NCBI GenBank assembly: GCA_010093485.1
Contig: MU001500.1
Coordinates: forward strand, 1,126,198-1,190,197
Direction of reading: 5' to 3'
Source of the DNA: Karstenula rhodostoma CBS 690.94
Taxonomy: Eukaryota > Ascomycota > Dothideomycetes > Pleosporales > Didymosphaeriaceae
Length of the DNA stretch: 64,000 bases
Of the stretch, positions 20,736 to 32,600 are shown one piece after another (position 1 is the stretch's first letter; the number at the start of each line of letters is the position of its first letter). The position numbers and the translations under genes were made by a program. The notes under the pieces were generated by a model. That model did no database searches, had not been told where the DNA came from, and was given only the letters and a program-made list of their open reading frames with translations.

Positions 20736-23124
20736 TCAACCATCGCTCCCACTGCTCCTAAACGCAGCACATAACGCCGCATACTGATGCGTGAGATCAA
20801 GTACATGCTGCGGCAGGCTAGTTCCCTGGATGATACTCCTGATCTTGACGGCGCCCTCTTCCTCGATGAGTTTGCGGATGGTGTACAGCAGGTTCGGTGA
20901 GAACTATTTTTGTTAGCACATTCCCCTCTTACGCAACAACGGAGAAGACATACCTCGGAGTACCACCGATACTGCCACGTGACTAGCCTGATCAATGCCC
21001 CGCATATATCTCTCACGTTCCCGCCATTCCCGTCCTCCAACTTCAGCATGCCCCTCATCGCCTTGGGACTGAACTTCATCTGCAAGCAGTTCTCATACGC
21101 ATCCACCGCCTCCTCTTCATGGTGCAGCCTCTCCGCCAGCTCGCCCAGGATCTCCCACTCCTCAGGCGACTTCTTGTACAGCAGCTGCTGTGAGCGGTAC
21201 TGTGCCATCTCGGTGCGCCATATCGTATACACGCGCAGATCCTCGTAGAGTACCATGAAGAGGTTGTCGAGCCAACGCTCACAAAGGCGCTTGTTGTGGA
21301 AGTGCGTATAGTTTTGCTGGTTGAGATTTGAGGGTGTGACAGGGTGCGGGTCCTCGGAGCCGGCCTTGACGACCTCAGAAGCAACCGTGTGGGAGGGTTT
21401 TTCTAATGCAGGTGGTGCAGAGGAGGACGGGCCGCCGTTGGGCGCGTCGTCCTCCGCGTCGTCCTCCGCGTCCGATGGGGCTTCTTCGACTTCACCGTGT
21501 ACCTCGCCGTTGGCCTTGGGCGTCGGAGAAGGCGAGCGCAACGCGGTAACGCTCGCGTTACGCGAGGTGGTCTGAACGTGGGGTGCGGTTTGCTTTTCGT
21601 TGCGGTACTCTTCTTCCATGACGAAAACTTGACTTCGTATTTTGAGTAACTGGTCCCAGCCAATTTTCTTTGTGATCTCGGTGAGGAGCATGTAGGCTTT
21701 GAGAAACGTTCCCTTGAAGCCTGCTGCGTGGAGTTTGCGGAGTGTAGGATGGACGAGCTCAACGTCGTCTACCGGGCTGTCTATTATCTCGTCGCAAATG
21801 GCTTCCGGCATGATTGGCAAGAAGACTCTCTGCGGCTCGGGCATCCGCGGTGCGTCCTTGTCCTGGTATGTGAACATGGGACATGAGTTAAGCGTCAGCA
21901 GAGCCAGATCCCATTGCTCGAGGCTGACGTAGATTTCGGCTAAGCGGGCCCATGTCCCAAATTCGCTGGGTGCAGATACCACGCTTCTCTTCGCGATCTC
22001 CAAGGCCAGATCGCCGCGTCCCTTTTTATTGCAGAATTCAGCCTGACAATCCAACAATGAGTAGTCCATAGGCAGGTCTTGAATGACTTCATGTAGCAGT
22101 TGCACGGCCTTGACCTCCTCGTCGGCTTCGATGTACACCCTCGCTAACAAAGATGATATTTCGGGATCCTTGGTGCGCAGCTTTTCGAACAAATTAATGC
22201 CTGAGGCGTATCGGCCCGTAGTATGGATGTAGTTCAGAAGCCCAGTTGTAAGGTGGTTCGAGACGAGGTTGGGAACCTGGATCTCAGGATCGGAGCCTAG
22301 TTGCCAGCCATTGAAGAACAAGCGCTCTGCCGCGTCGAGGAACTTGTGTTCGCTTTCGGTGCTGGTAATGGGATTGAATCTCCGCACGCCAACTATTTTC
22401 TTGATTGTGTCACCCGAACCATCGTCGGCGTACGAGTATGCGCGCAGTACGCTGCAGAGATATGTTTCTAACCACAACTCGTCGGTCGCAACGCGCTTGT
22501 CGCCACGCTCGTCGATGCAGTAGCTCTCCACAGTACCAGGGATGTAGACCTGTACGCGCATGTCTAGTCGCGAAAACGCATTGTAGCAGCTACGCGCCGT
22601 CAGCCCAGTCCCATGCTTTTCTCAGATGCCGCATACCAGTATAAGCCAGAGACAACCTTGTGTTGCTTGTCGTGCGGTGAGAAGGTCAGGGTGTTGATGT
22701 AGGCTGCCAGACTGGCCGAGGACGAAGCGTCCATACCGGTAACATGGTGATAGACTCCTACCTGCAGCACGTCAGCGCTTCCTTCTCATATTTGGATTGC
22801 CCAGGACAAGCTCTACCTGTTTCTTGGCATCTCTAATTGGCTGCTTGATGAGGTGGACGAGATCTGGAGGGCCTAGTTCACGGAGAGTCTGGAGGGTCTC
22901 GGAGCGCGCTTCGATGGCAGAGTGCAGCTCCTCCTCGAAGATCCTATGAATTTCCAATTAGCAAGCTGACCACATGAACAATCTTACTGATTGCGGAAAC
23001 TCGCGACATGATTTGTGTGCGAGTCGAGCTTTATTCATGGCGCCGCCTGGCACGCACAATGTGTGGCTGTCTGGGAAGCTTGGAGGGATGTTGCGTACTC
23101 AGGAACAGCTGGAGCCGTCACCAT
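20736..23124 (-). CDS. ChAPs family exomer subunit (BUD7/BCH1-like)
   Basis: Chs5-Arf1-binding proteins are TPR-containing cargo adaptors of the exomer complex, which moves cell-wall enzymes such as chitin synthase from the trans-Golgi to the surface. Well-supported exons are 22943-22817 (FEEELHSAIEARSETLQTLRE region), 22761-22637 (HHVTGMDASSSASLAAYINT), 22589-20954 (the main TPR body, from VQVYIPGTVESYCIDERGD) and 20903-20736 (C-terminus, ending FRSSGSDG). The join 22637/22589 is in phase but its residues are uncertain. The 5' end is not settled. One model uses the ATG at 23124 (23124-23099), then a 12-nt exon (22999-22988) that restores the expected FRNQIFEEEL. Between the TPRs and C-terminus is a disordered Asp/Glu/Pro-rich insert near 21400-21580. 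Confidence 0.88.
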
Positions 23125-23498
23125 GGCTCACACGTGCAGCGGGGCGCGGGAGAAGCTTGGATGGGGAGTCGAGTCGACAGCAGCATGCGCCGGGCTGCAG
23201 GTGGGCTGTTGGAGGGGTCCGTGGGCGAGTGTCAGGGCTGTGTCGTTTCCTGGAGGACAAGCATGCGGCGGATCGGAGGTGCTCCCTCACTGCTGGCGCC
23301 GTGCTGTGGCTTGCTCGCGCCAAGGACAGCTAGCTCCACGACACGATGTATACGCGACCATCGCTCTCGACACGCCGCCAAAGAGGCTCGCATTCCCACG
23401 CACGGCGGCCTGCTGCAATCGTTGTATACTTCAAACTTCCCTCTGCGTTGCCTACGCGCTGACGCTCTTCTTTAAATGCACCGCGCAAACCTAACATC
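23125..23498. other. Divergent promoter region, ChAPs / HIR3
   Basis: 374 bp between the proposed divergent starts, GC-rich. It may include leader exons of the ChAPs gene if the 5' model given there is wrong. No specific site is recognised. Confidence 0.45.
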
Positions 23499-26400
23499 AT
23501 GGTAAGTGCAACTCGCGGAGCTTCACATGCACTCACTGAAGCGCAAACCACAACTGCAGCGGTTTCGCTAACAGAGACAAAGTCGACCTGGCATGCGCTC
23601 AACGTCGAGCCCGAGAACGAGGAGGAGGTCGAGATCGACGACACCAAGGAAATCCAAATCGAAGAGGCTCTGAAGCTCTACCAAACCGCCCTCAAGCACC
23701 ACGCCGAAGGCCCGCAATCGTTCGAGAGGACCGCCGAAGCTTACAAAGCGCTGTTCGAATCCGAAATCTTCAAATACCACGAATCGCTCTCCGAGTACAA
23801 GCGCCATGAGCTCTATGGAGACGAGTTGGTCTTCGACAGCATCCTGGATGACTTTGATGCTGGCCCAGTCCAGGCCGCTGGCGGCACCGAGACCGCACCG
23901 AACACGCTCCCGCAACTACTGCACCTCTCGTACAAAAACCATGGCCAATTTATCCTGGAGACAATGCAGCATTGGGCTAAGGAGCATGGCATTCCCTTGC
24001 AACAGGACAGCCCAGGACACGTAGTGTCCGCCTTGTCAAACTTTGCGGATGCTTTGGACAAAGAGGACACGGATTTGGACTTATGGCTACGGACCGCCTC
24101 CGTGGCTGCTATGCTTGGGAGCTCGCGCATTACCAGGTTTTGCCTCGAGGCTGTGCTGGATGGAAACGACGAGGCGTACGATAGTTTGCTTCGTCTTCCA
24201 GGCCTTGAGGAGGGCTTTGCTGGCCATCAGCTTCGCGAATTGGTCGGAAAACTGGAGGATTCGCTATCCCTTGAGATGCCCCCACTTGCGGCACTGAAGA
24301 AGAAGAAACTTTCCGAGACGCTCAAGAAACGACTAAACCCCTATCCTTGGGCCCCAGTTCCCTCTGAGATTTCGCCGCCCATAGCACAAGCTGTCGAGCG
24401 ACCGCCTCAGCGCGTCATTCTCAGTCCACTCAAGTGGGATTGGGCGGGTGCAGGAGACGTAGTTCTTCGCCACTACATGGCAGAAATCAATACCGTAATC
24501 GAGAACATACAACCAGGTTGCGCAATCGCCCTCGGTGTGCCACCTGAAGCCACTATCATCGAACCCGTCGGGAACGTAGATGTAGAAGAGGTTGTGGTTA
24601 CGGAGCCCCCGAAGGAGGATATCACACCCGAGCAAGACAAACTCGCCGCTTCCGCGAAAGAGCCAGATAATTCCGCAAAGGACGGCGAGGACACTGTGAT
24701 GGCAGACCAGGAGAAGCCTGAAACTAGTAAAGTTGACGATGGAGAGTCAACAACACTTGCAGAAAATGGTCGGGAGCTTTCGCGCAAACGCTCAACAGAT
24801 TCCGCCGGGCTGCCAGAAACTGCTGAGGGTGGTCGCGCCCGAAGTAAACGCCTTCGAGCACGAGATTCAGAAGCAGGCTTGGGCGCGGAGGCCATGGGCC
24901 AGGCCGTTAGCAACACACTTGAAGATCAGCTTTGGCCATTCACGAACGCTGATAAATGCCTACGCGAAGTGGTCAACGACCAGTTTGAGAGGCTTGGGGT
25001 TGAGGGTCTCGGAAAATTGGAGGAATTGCGTGATCTGGTCAGCAACTCTAGCACTGGAGCAACGGCGACCGACAGCATTGACAAAGCAGCATGCGACATG
25101 TACACGGCTTTACAAACATCAGGATCCAAGATTGCACCCGTGTTACTCAGTGCAGAGCCTATGGATCTGGGCGGTGCATCGCGAGAAGCTGGCTTGAACG
25201 CGTTTTTGGGCTACTCCAAGTCTAGTACTGCACAAGCCTGTATAAAACCAACTTTGCAAAGCGAGAAGCTTACCTCTTTTGTCCAAAGTATCAACAATGC
25301 CTGGCTTTCCACGCAAGAAGTCGCATTTTCCTGGGTTGAGGCCCTGTTAACTCCGGGTTTCCTTTCGACCACAGACAGTACGCAAAGCAGCAAGTCAAGT
25401 TATATACAATACCGATGGGCAGAGGACCTCAAGCGACAAGTGGTTCAGGTTCTTGTCAATGTTGATGAGTTCATTCACAGTCGTATGCTCGATCGCCTCG
25501 AAGCTCTCAATGACAGGATACTAGAAGCACAAGAGCAGGTGCAGCAGTATACACTCTCAACGTTTGATACCGCACAGATCGAGATAATTGAGACGATCTT
25601 TGAGCTTCATCTCGACGTCTACTCGTTGATTAAACATCCTAGCAGTGGCGTCAATCAAAGCACACAGACCGAGCAAAACGATCGACTATCGCGTTGGGTT
25701 TCGCTTGCACGTGAAGCTATGCAACTACGTTCGAGCTGCCAATCGAATGTCGGACCGCTCGACGAGCTATCTCTGCGCCATATATGGGCATCTGTCTTTC
25801 AACTGAGTGTCGACGATGAGGTTCTACCTCAACATGTTTTTTACGCAATGGAAGAGCTCAAAGAGATCTTCAAGTCTTCGGATGGACATACAGTTGAGGT
25901 CCAGAACAATGCAGTCATGCCAGAGCTTTCAGTAGCTGCGATAGATCGCGAGCTCGTCCGCATCAGCATGAAGGACTTTTTCTTGAGGGTCTTCGATACT
26001 GAAGAGAAGGATCCTGTTGCTGTCATTGAGAGTTTGGAACCGATCCTTGAACGATCGGAGGAAACAGATTCGGTAACCAATGGGCACGCCGACGGTGTAG
26101 GGGAAGAACATGGGGACACGTCAACGGCCGACGAGACTCCAATTTCGTCAGACGTGCAAAAAGCGCGTCCATCTCCCTTGCAAGAGATGAGGAAATTCCT
26201 TGATTCGGCATCTGTTAGCTTGAGGCTTTCGTTATGGCAGCGCCTCCGCGAAGCTTACGAGGCAATCGAATACCCGCCAAAGGTGCTATCCTGCTACCTG
26301 CGAAGTATTGAAACCTTGACGGGAAAGTTCAGTACCTCTACCTATCAGGAAAGCTCCGATGCTGACCGTCACGTGGAGCTCATAAGGTGTTTCCGCATTG

Positions 26401-29400
26401 TTGACGAGATCGCGGTAAAAGTTCTTCATATCATTAAAGATGAGAAGGATGCATTTGCTTGTCTGACTTACGAGCACATGCAATCGTCCATGTCGGCGAT
26501 TTCGCAATTGCTGCGCATCTTATCTGCAGCAAACTCATTGCAAGATTTGATCCGCGTCGGACAGCATTCCATACCTCGGTACGCGGAAGGATTCCCGCCG
26601 TCTACCTTCGCCAACATCACCAACCGCCTCAACGATGTCCAGGTGCGGCTCTGGATACTCCAGTACTATCTCTTCAGGGAAGGCATCTCCCAAACGCTGG
26701 ATAAATTCGAACTCCCCTCTGACGAGCAATTTGTATTCCTACGCCATGTTCATCATGCTCTTGGGGTACGATCTTGTGGCCATGCGGCTGGACGCCTCTT
26801 TCTTAGGCTCGCGAAAGATGAGATGCTATCATTCCAGGATATTCCTGAACCTGATACAATGGCCACCGAGTTATCCCAGGTGCTCTACGATCTTTATGGC
26901 TTGAAGACTTTCATCGACCCAGTGGAATGCCAAGAATATGGCTCTAATGCCGACATTCTCGACAGGAGTGCAGCGACGAAACTGATGACATTCATCCTTT
27001 CTCAAGCTGCAAGAATGAATATTAAGGACCTTGCGAAGCACGAGTTGAAAACCACAATTGAGCGGGTACATGGAGCTCTTGGAAGACCCAGAGTTCACGA
27101 AGACATAACACAGAACGGAAGGATACTGAAGGCCTATCTAAAGTCTCCCATAAATCCAACAGACTTGCTCAGCTGCTTGAAGGGCGTTGGTACACTTCCC
27201 ACAAAACCAATCCTTGCTGATGCCTCCGTCGCTCCGGCCGCCAAGGGATGGTATTTTTTGATGGGAAATCTTGCACTTACCAAGTTCAAGATGCAGAAGA
27301 GGACCACCCAACAACCAACCGAGGACGTCAACTTTGCTCAGGCATTCTTCCTGCAAGATCTGGAATTCTCCAGCGAGCGTTGGGAGACATGGTATCGCCT
27401 TGCGCAAGCGAACGATACCCAGCTGGAAGAAGCTGTATCCTGGACCGCTGAGAAGCTCAACAGCAGTAGCGGAATAGAGCTTGTGACCTGGCAGCGGGCG
27501 GCAATACACTGTTATGGTATGGCAGTGAACTGTGCGGTTCGCGAAGCGGACCTATCCTTGGAAACGCTCGGGAAAGTTGCACGTTTGTACGCAGACTTCG
27601 GCAACCGTATCTATGCCTCATCTCGAGAACCTTTCAGTATGAATGCGTTTGACATTAAGGATACGGAGAAGAAGTTCTACAGCGCGCCGGACCATGCGCC
27701 TGTATACACGAATTTGCCATTCGCTCCATTGTTGTCCTACACCGCTTGGAAGTTTGCGGGCGCGTTGTTTAAGCTCGCAGCTCGAGGTGAGCCAGACAAG
27801 TGGTGGAACCACTACATGCTAGCGAAAAGCCTCTGGAAGATGCACTGTGCCAATGTGGACGAGATTCGGAGAGCTGCAGCAGCAGGCAGGCTGCCGACTT
27901 CGAGAAATGGCCCGTCCTGGGAAGAAGTCATCAAAGCTATCGTGAATGCTATCAACACACTACCGGAGAAGAAAGAGCGGGGTAGAGAGCCGGTTCTGGA
28001 GCCTCATTACAAGCTCGTCTCCGTTACCCATAAACTTGTCCAGCGCAAAACGATTGACATTGAGAAGGGTGTTGAGGTCTTGTCCAACACACCGTTCTCA
28101 GAGAACATCGGCACTCCAGAAAACACCGACGAATGGGAAGGATACATACTCAAGGTGCTGAAGTCGCTACGTAACGCTGACAAGTCAAGCTGGCACCATC
28201 GCATTATTGCTCGAGCGGCTCATGTCATATATGATGAGTCCAATGACCTTATGGTCGCTCAGGGCGCAAAACATGAGCTTACGCAGCAGATATTTACCAA
28301 AACTATGGCAGTCCAAGTATGGAAACCCGAACACGAGCGACCTGGCCGGCACTTCGTGTACACCAGCCGTTACACCAAGTTCTTCGTCCACCTGTTGAGT
28401 CAAACGGGCGACCAACCGAACCTGGAGGCGTTAGCCAGACGTGTTCGAAGAAAGCAAACGGATTTCTTCGAGCATACGAAGCTATGGCAGGAATTATGTC
28501 AAACATACCTCCAACTCCTGCGACGAATGGGGCAGATCCCTGATGGGCAAGAGGACATTGTCTTCAAAGCTATGAACTTCGAAGAGTACAACGTCCAGGC
28601 TACCCGTCTCGAAGCCTGGTGCCAGGATCCCCATACACAGCATCCCGCTCTTGATGTCCTGCGACACACAGTGGAGTTGAAGCGCGTCAACAATGGGCTC
28701 ACTAAGGCTATCTCAATCGACGACCTTCTTGGAGATACTTTCGCCCTGCTCTATAACACGGTCGGTCCGACCCTGCCACCCTTACCTCAAGAACAAAAAC
28801 AGCTCTCAACAGGGACAGCAACACCAGACGCCGGCGTCCAACCAGGATCCGGAGCGCCCTTCCTGCCACCAATGGCACAGGGCCAAATCGATGGCGCCAT
28901 ACCTTCTGACAGTCACAATGCCCCCTTCAATCTCTTCCACCCAAGTCAATTGCAACCGCAACCTCAGCCGCAACCGGTCGCCGAACCCGTCCCCAAACCT
29001 CGAGCCAAGACTGTAGGTCGCAGAGAGATCCAACGCCGCGCCGAAGCATGCGCGCAGAAACCAGCCGGTGCGGCCGCCCCTCCCACTACGTCGGTGATGC
29101 CTATTCGCTCCCCGCCTACTGTGGCATACTCAACACTTCCCTCGGCTACCACCGTTACTGCGCATACCGCTCCCTCGCCTGACAAATCTGTGCCACCCGA
29201 GCCCGCTCCCACACCTATTACCGGGCCTAGCGCACTGGAGCCACCCAACGTCTCCACAAGTGGCATAATCACGGCTGCTGCCAGCGTCACCGCCGACGAG
29301 CGCAGCGCCCCTGCCTCTGTGCACGACGACGCAGACGACGAAAGCGAACTTAGCGAGCTTGACGAGGATGAAGTGCAGGAGATGGGGCATCAGATCCATG

Positions 29401-29606
29401 GCGTAGGGATCAGAGCTATATCCACGTCGAGACCGAGCTTGTTTCCGAATTTGAAGAGGAGTATGGACAGGGACGTGAAGGATACGGATACGGAAGGAGA
29501 TGGTGAGGAGGAAGAGGAAGAGGTGGAGGAAGAAGAGGATGAGGAGGAAGAGAGAGAAGGCGAGGATGAGGACGGGGATACAGAGATGAGGGACGGGGAT
29601 GAGTAG
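23499..29606 (+). CDS. HIR3: Histone transcription regulator 3 (HIR complex subunit)
   Basis: HIR3, the fungal counterpart of CABIN1, is the scaffold of the HIR histone chaperone that deposits H3-H4 independently of replication and represses histone genes. The frame is open over 2,035 codons. The first codon is followed at once by a textbook intron, 23502-23582 (gtaagt ... ctaacagagacaaag), 81 nt and so in frame. Spliced, the protein is 2,008 residues starting MSTWHALNVEPENEEE, as expected for the family. Then come DDTKEIQIEEALKLYQTALK, a long TPR-like helical body, a Pro-rich region (near 28750-29260) and a C-terminus with ESELSELDEDEVQEMGHQI followed by a run of Glu/Asp. It is nuclear. Identification is strong. 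Confidence 0.92.
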   Translation: MVSATRGASHALTEAQTTTAAVSLTETKSTWHALNVEPENEEEVEIDDTKEIQIEEALKLYQTALKHHAEGPQSFERTAEAYKALFESEIFKYHESLSEYKRHELYGDELVFDSILDDFDAGPVQAAGGTETAPNTLPQLLHLSYKNHGQFILETMQHWAKEHGIPLQQDSPGHVVSALSNFADALDKEDTDLDLWLRTASVAAMLGSSRITRFCLEAVLDGNDEAYDSLLRLPGLEEGFAGHQLRELVGKLEDSLSLEMPPLAALKKKKLSETLKKRLNPYPWAPVPSEISPPIAQAVERPPQRVILSPLKWDWAGAGDVVLRHYMAEINTVIENIQPGCAIALGVPPEATIIEPVGNVDVEEVVVTEPPKEDITPEQDKLAASAKEPDNSAKDGEDTVMADQEKPETSKVDDGESTTLAENGRELSRKRSTDSAGLPETAEGGRARSKRLRARDSEAGLGAEAMGQAVSNTLEDQLWPFTNADKCLREVVNDQFERLGVEGLGKLEELRDLVSNSSTGATATDSIDKAACDMYTALQTSGSKIAPVLLSAEPMDLGGASREAGLNAFLGYSKSSTAQACIKPTLQSEKLTSFVQSINNAWLSTQEVAFSWVEALLTPGFLSTTDSTQSSKSSYIQYRWAEDLKRQVVQVLVNVDEFIHSRMLDRLEALNDRILEAQEQVQQYTLSTFDTAQIEIIETIFELHLDVYSLIKHPSSGVNQSTQTEQNDRLSRWVSLAREAMQLRSSCQSNVGPLDELSLRHIWASVFQLSVDDEVLPQHVFYAMEELKEIFKSSDGHTVEVQNNAVMPELSVAAIDRELVRISMKDFFLRVFDTEEKDPVAVIESLEPILERSEETDSVTNGHADGVGEEHGDTSTADETPISSDVQKARPSPLQEMRKFLDSASVSLRLSLWQRLREAYEAIEYPPKVLSCYLRSIETLTGKFSTSTYQESSDADRHVELIRCFRIVDEIAVKVLHIIKDEKDAFACLTYEHMQSSMSAISQLLRILSAANSLQDLIRVGQHSIPRYAEGFPPSTFANITNRLNDVQVRLWILQYYLFREGISQTLDKFELPSDEQFVFLRHVHHALGVRSCGHAAGRLFLRLAKDEMLSFQDIPEPDTMATELSQVLYDLYGLKTFIDPVECQEYGSNADILDRSAATKLMTFILSQAARMNIKDLAKHELKTTIERVHGALGRPRVHEDITQNGRILKAYLKSPINPTDLLSCLKGVGTLPTKPILADASVAPAAKGWYFLMGNLALTKFKMQKRTTQQPTEDVNFAQAFFLQDLEFSSERWETWYRLAQANDTQLEEAVSWTAEKLNSSSGIELVTWQRAAIHCYGMAVNCAVREADLSLETLGKVARLYADFGNRIYASSREPFSMNAFDIKDTEKKFYSAPDHAPVYTNLPFAPLLSYTAWKFAGALFKLAARGEPDKWWNHYMLAKSLWKMHCANVDEIRRAAAAGRLPTSRNGPSWEEVIKAIVNAINTLPEKKERGREPVLEPHYKLVSVTHKLVQRKTIDIEKGVEVLSNTPFSENIGTPENTDEWEGYILKVLKSLRNADKSSWHHRIIARAAHVIYDESNDLMVAQGAKHELTQQIFTKTMAVQVWKPEHERPGRHFVYTSRYTKFFVHLLSQTGDQPNLEALARRVRRKQTDFFEHTKLWQELCQTYLQLLRRMGQIPDGQEDIVFKAMNFEEYNVQATRLEAWCQDPHTQHPALDVLRHTVELKRVNNGLTKAISIDDLLGDTFALLYNTVGPTLPPLPQEQKQLSTGTATPDAGVQPGSGAPFLPPMAQGQIDGAIPSDSHNAPFNLFHPSQLQPQPQPQPVAEPVPKPRAKTVGRREIQRRAEACAQKPAGAAAPPTTSVMPIRSPPTVAYSTLPSATTVTAHTAPSPDKSVPPEPAPTPITGPSALEPPNVSTSGIITAAASVTADERSAPASVHDDADDESELSELDEDEVQEMGHQIHGVGIRAISTSRPSLFPNLKRSMDRDVKDTDTEGDGEEEEEEVEEEEDEEEEREGEDEDGDTEMRDGDE

Positions 29607-32600
29607 CGATGTCGAGTTTCGTAAGGGAGTTGATTGTTCGTTATTATATGTTCATGGTGTTATTAGTAAGGGATAAAGATTTATTCATGGGGTGTACGAG
29701 TGCTTATGGAGTTTATGCGTTGGGGCTGGGCTGGGCTGGGCTATTGGGTACTACGGACCACGGGTCCTCGACGTGTTGTAGATACCCCTGGGTAGATTGT
29801 ACGATATTCTTGTCCAAACGAGCATGGCATGCCCATATCGTCCGAATCCGTTTGCGCACGTCACAGACTCTCCAAGTGTTTCTCAGTGGATCGAATGCGG
29901 AGAGGCATAGTGTATGCTCGTTTTGGAATAGTCCGCGATGGGCTTCAGGCGTCTTAATGCAGCAATCACGCGTGCTCAAGGAGCCTGTGCAACGGTGGGC
30001 GAAGTATAAATACTGCTCTCATGACAATATTATATCTTCACACAACTTCTACTACACTGCTGTGGAGTACTAAAACAGGAATGAATTGAACGCATGTCTT
30101 TATGCTATTCCTGGCTGGGAACTAAAACACGGAACAATGCATTACGATGTCCTGGTTGTCTTCTTGCTGTGGATACAAAATCCAGGGGGGTTTTCAAATG
30201 TGGAGTCTTCCAGCCTTTGTCCCGAAAACAACTCCGAGCGAAGGTATGCCGGTGTTTTGGAGGGACTCGAAATGCGGCGGGTAACGTGCCATGTGGGTGG
30301 GGAGTACTCTACCCCTACCAAAATACTGAGATCTTGATTCCATGTATCCGGGATAGACTGGCTGCATTTTAATCGACAGGGAGGCGGAGTGTGTTTCAAA
30401 ATGCCCTTTCGAAGAGTGTATGCCTGGTCTGCGCCTCGCTCTCTCGACGGAGGACGAAAAAAAGGCGAAACCCCCAACCATGTTTGCTGTGCCTCCCCTC
30501 CTTACGTATTGGTCTGGATGTATTACAGAATCACTCGGGGTGTACAATAATGGCCGGAGTTGGACGCCACGAAAAGCAACACAGCACGAGTTACATGGGC
30601 TGGGCATTGCGCATACCATGGTGTCATCGATCCGGGGCATGACTCGGGGAAGGCGTAAAAGCTGCTCAGCTTGCTGCATCGTTCCTCACACTATCTTTGT
30701 TTCTACGGAGGTCTAGAACGAAGGTTCAAGGTCTATAATGTCTTTGTTCCCCTTGCCGTCGCCAAGATACCATCTCCATGCGTCGTATGGCGGATTTGCT
30801 CTCCTACCTAAAATGGTCGCGCCCCAGCATGATGTGGAACTGTGGGACCAAGACACAACACATTTGACACAAGTGGTCCTCCACCTTGATTAAAAAAAAC
30901 CCCCCCTTCATATCATACATGATATGTGAAGCACGCGTGTGCACCCGGCCAGTCCACTTGCAAAAGTTCCTGCAATACGTAGTCATAGGTGGCTCCTGCC
31001 CTCGCGCTTTCAAATAAATAGTCCTCACGATCGTGACAACCCTCACTAGGGAGTTGCATTCTGTGCAAGGCTATGTTAGAAGTTCAACAAGGTTCGCAGG
31101 ATGGAGCTCTCGTACTATCAAAACCGAACGTTTAAAGCTTCATGGAGAACATGAACTTCAAAACAAAATTTCATGAGTTTTTCCAAATTGAACTTCAAGA
31201 TTTCGATCGTATGTCTGGCGGGTTCCGGCTGCTGTGGACTCAAAAGACGATCTTCCGATCCGCATGTGGATTGCGCGTTTGCGCCGAGCCTCCAGGTTTG
31301 CGTAAGGTACATCGAAATATTGTTATGCGTGAGTCTACTGGATCCAAATCGGAGCATAGCCTTTCGATGACGAACGTCGGAGCAGCTATAAATACCCTGG
31401 ACACAGGAGTGCCCACTTCACACCGACGTCCATTTTCGCTGAAAATACTAAAAATGCGCGATGTCTCACGCATGTGCAATCTGCGCTGAATTAAAACCAA
31501 GCCAACCAAGTGCATGTGGGCTTCGGATTTCAATCCAGAAAAGACCAGTAAAAGCCTCCATGTTGGGATTGAATTTCAGACACATACCGTAGCTTGACCT
31601 GATGTGTTGCGAGCTGTTGCGCCACTCCGTGCAGATAAAAGCATTACGAACACCCTGTAATGGGCAACGAACACTCATAGAGAAATTCACGGCACACCTA
31701 CCAGTATATAAATCTCAAGTCGGGCTCTACGTTCCTCACTGCACTATCAACTTCTACGGGGCACCAAAACATGCCTCAAATCGACCCCATGGGACGTTCT
31801 CGGTTGGACTAAAACAAAGCTTGCGATCTGCTATGTGTGCCTGCGGAAGGAAGCTCATGTAAATATATGCGATGTTCCCGTCTCAAAGGCTAGATTCACC
31901 CGCCCTACTTCTGCGGGGGACTACAAAACAAGCAAACCGAGCGTTAATGGGAACCTCCTGGCTAGACTAAGATAATACGCGCACGCTTGCATGTGTGTCT
32001 GTGTCGAGTTTGAGTGACGCGAATGGAACGATGCAAGTGATCGATGCAAACACCATGAGCATGAACCGAATCAGCTCTTCCTGGGAGACAAAAGCCACGG
32101 CCACAAATCCAATGTTACACTTCTTGGATTACAACCCACGGTATACCAAAAGAATATGTTTCTCTATGGAGCAAGCGGATTGCAAGGAGGGTTATATTGT
32201 GGATCTCAGAGCTCAAATTCAGACTGCCAAAATTGCACAACGAGACGTCACAAGAAACAACCCAGTCCGCGTTGTGGGCTCGGCTGAACTCAAACAACCG
32301 TAATTACGCTTAATGTCTTTGTGACCGACCTGCCCGCACTGCACAGTCAACAATATAAATCCCAAATACGAAAAACTCCCAGCTCGATCACACTGCGCAA
32401 CCGCTTGTGATCGGGGACTAAAAGCTGGAAGCGCAAAGCTGTATGTTGCGTTTTTTCTTGGACTACAAGGCACTCGCAAAAAAAAGTATGTGTCTCCGTG
32501 GAGCAAAATTGGCTCCACTGGAGGATCATGTCTCCGCGCTCAAATCTGTGCAGAGCCAAGCGATACGACCGACGTTTGTGGAAAGTTCAAATCCGTGAAG

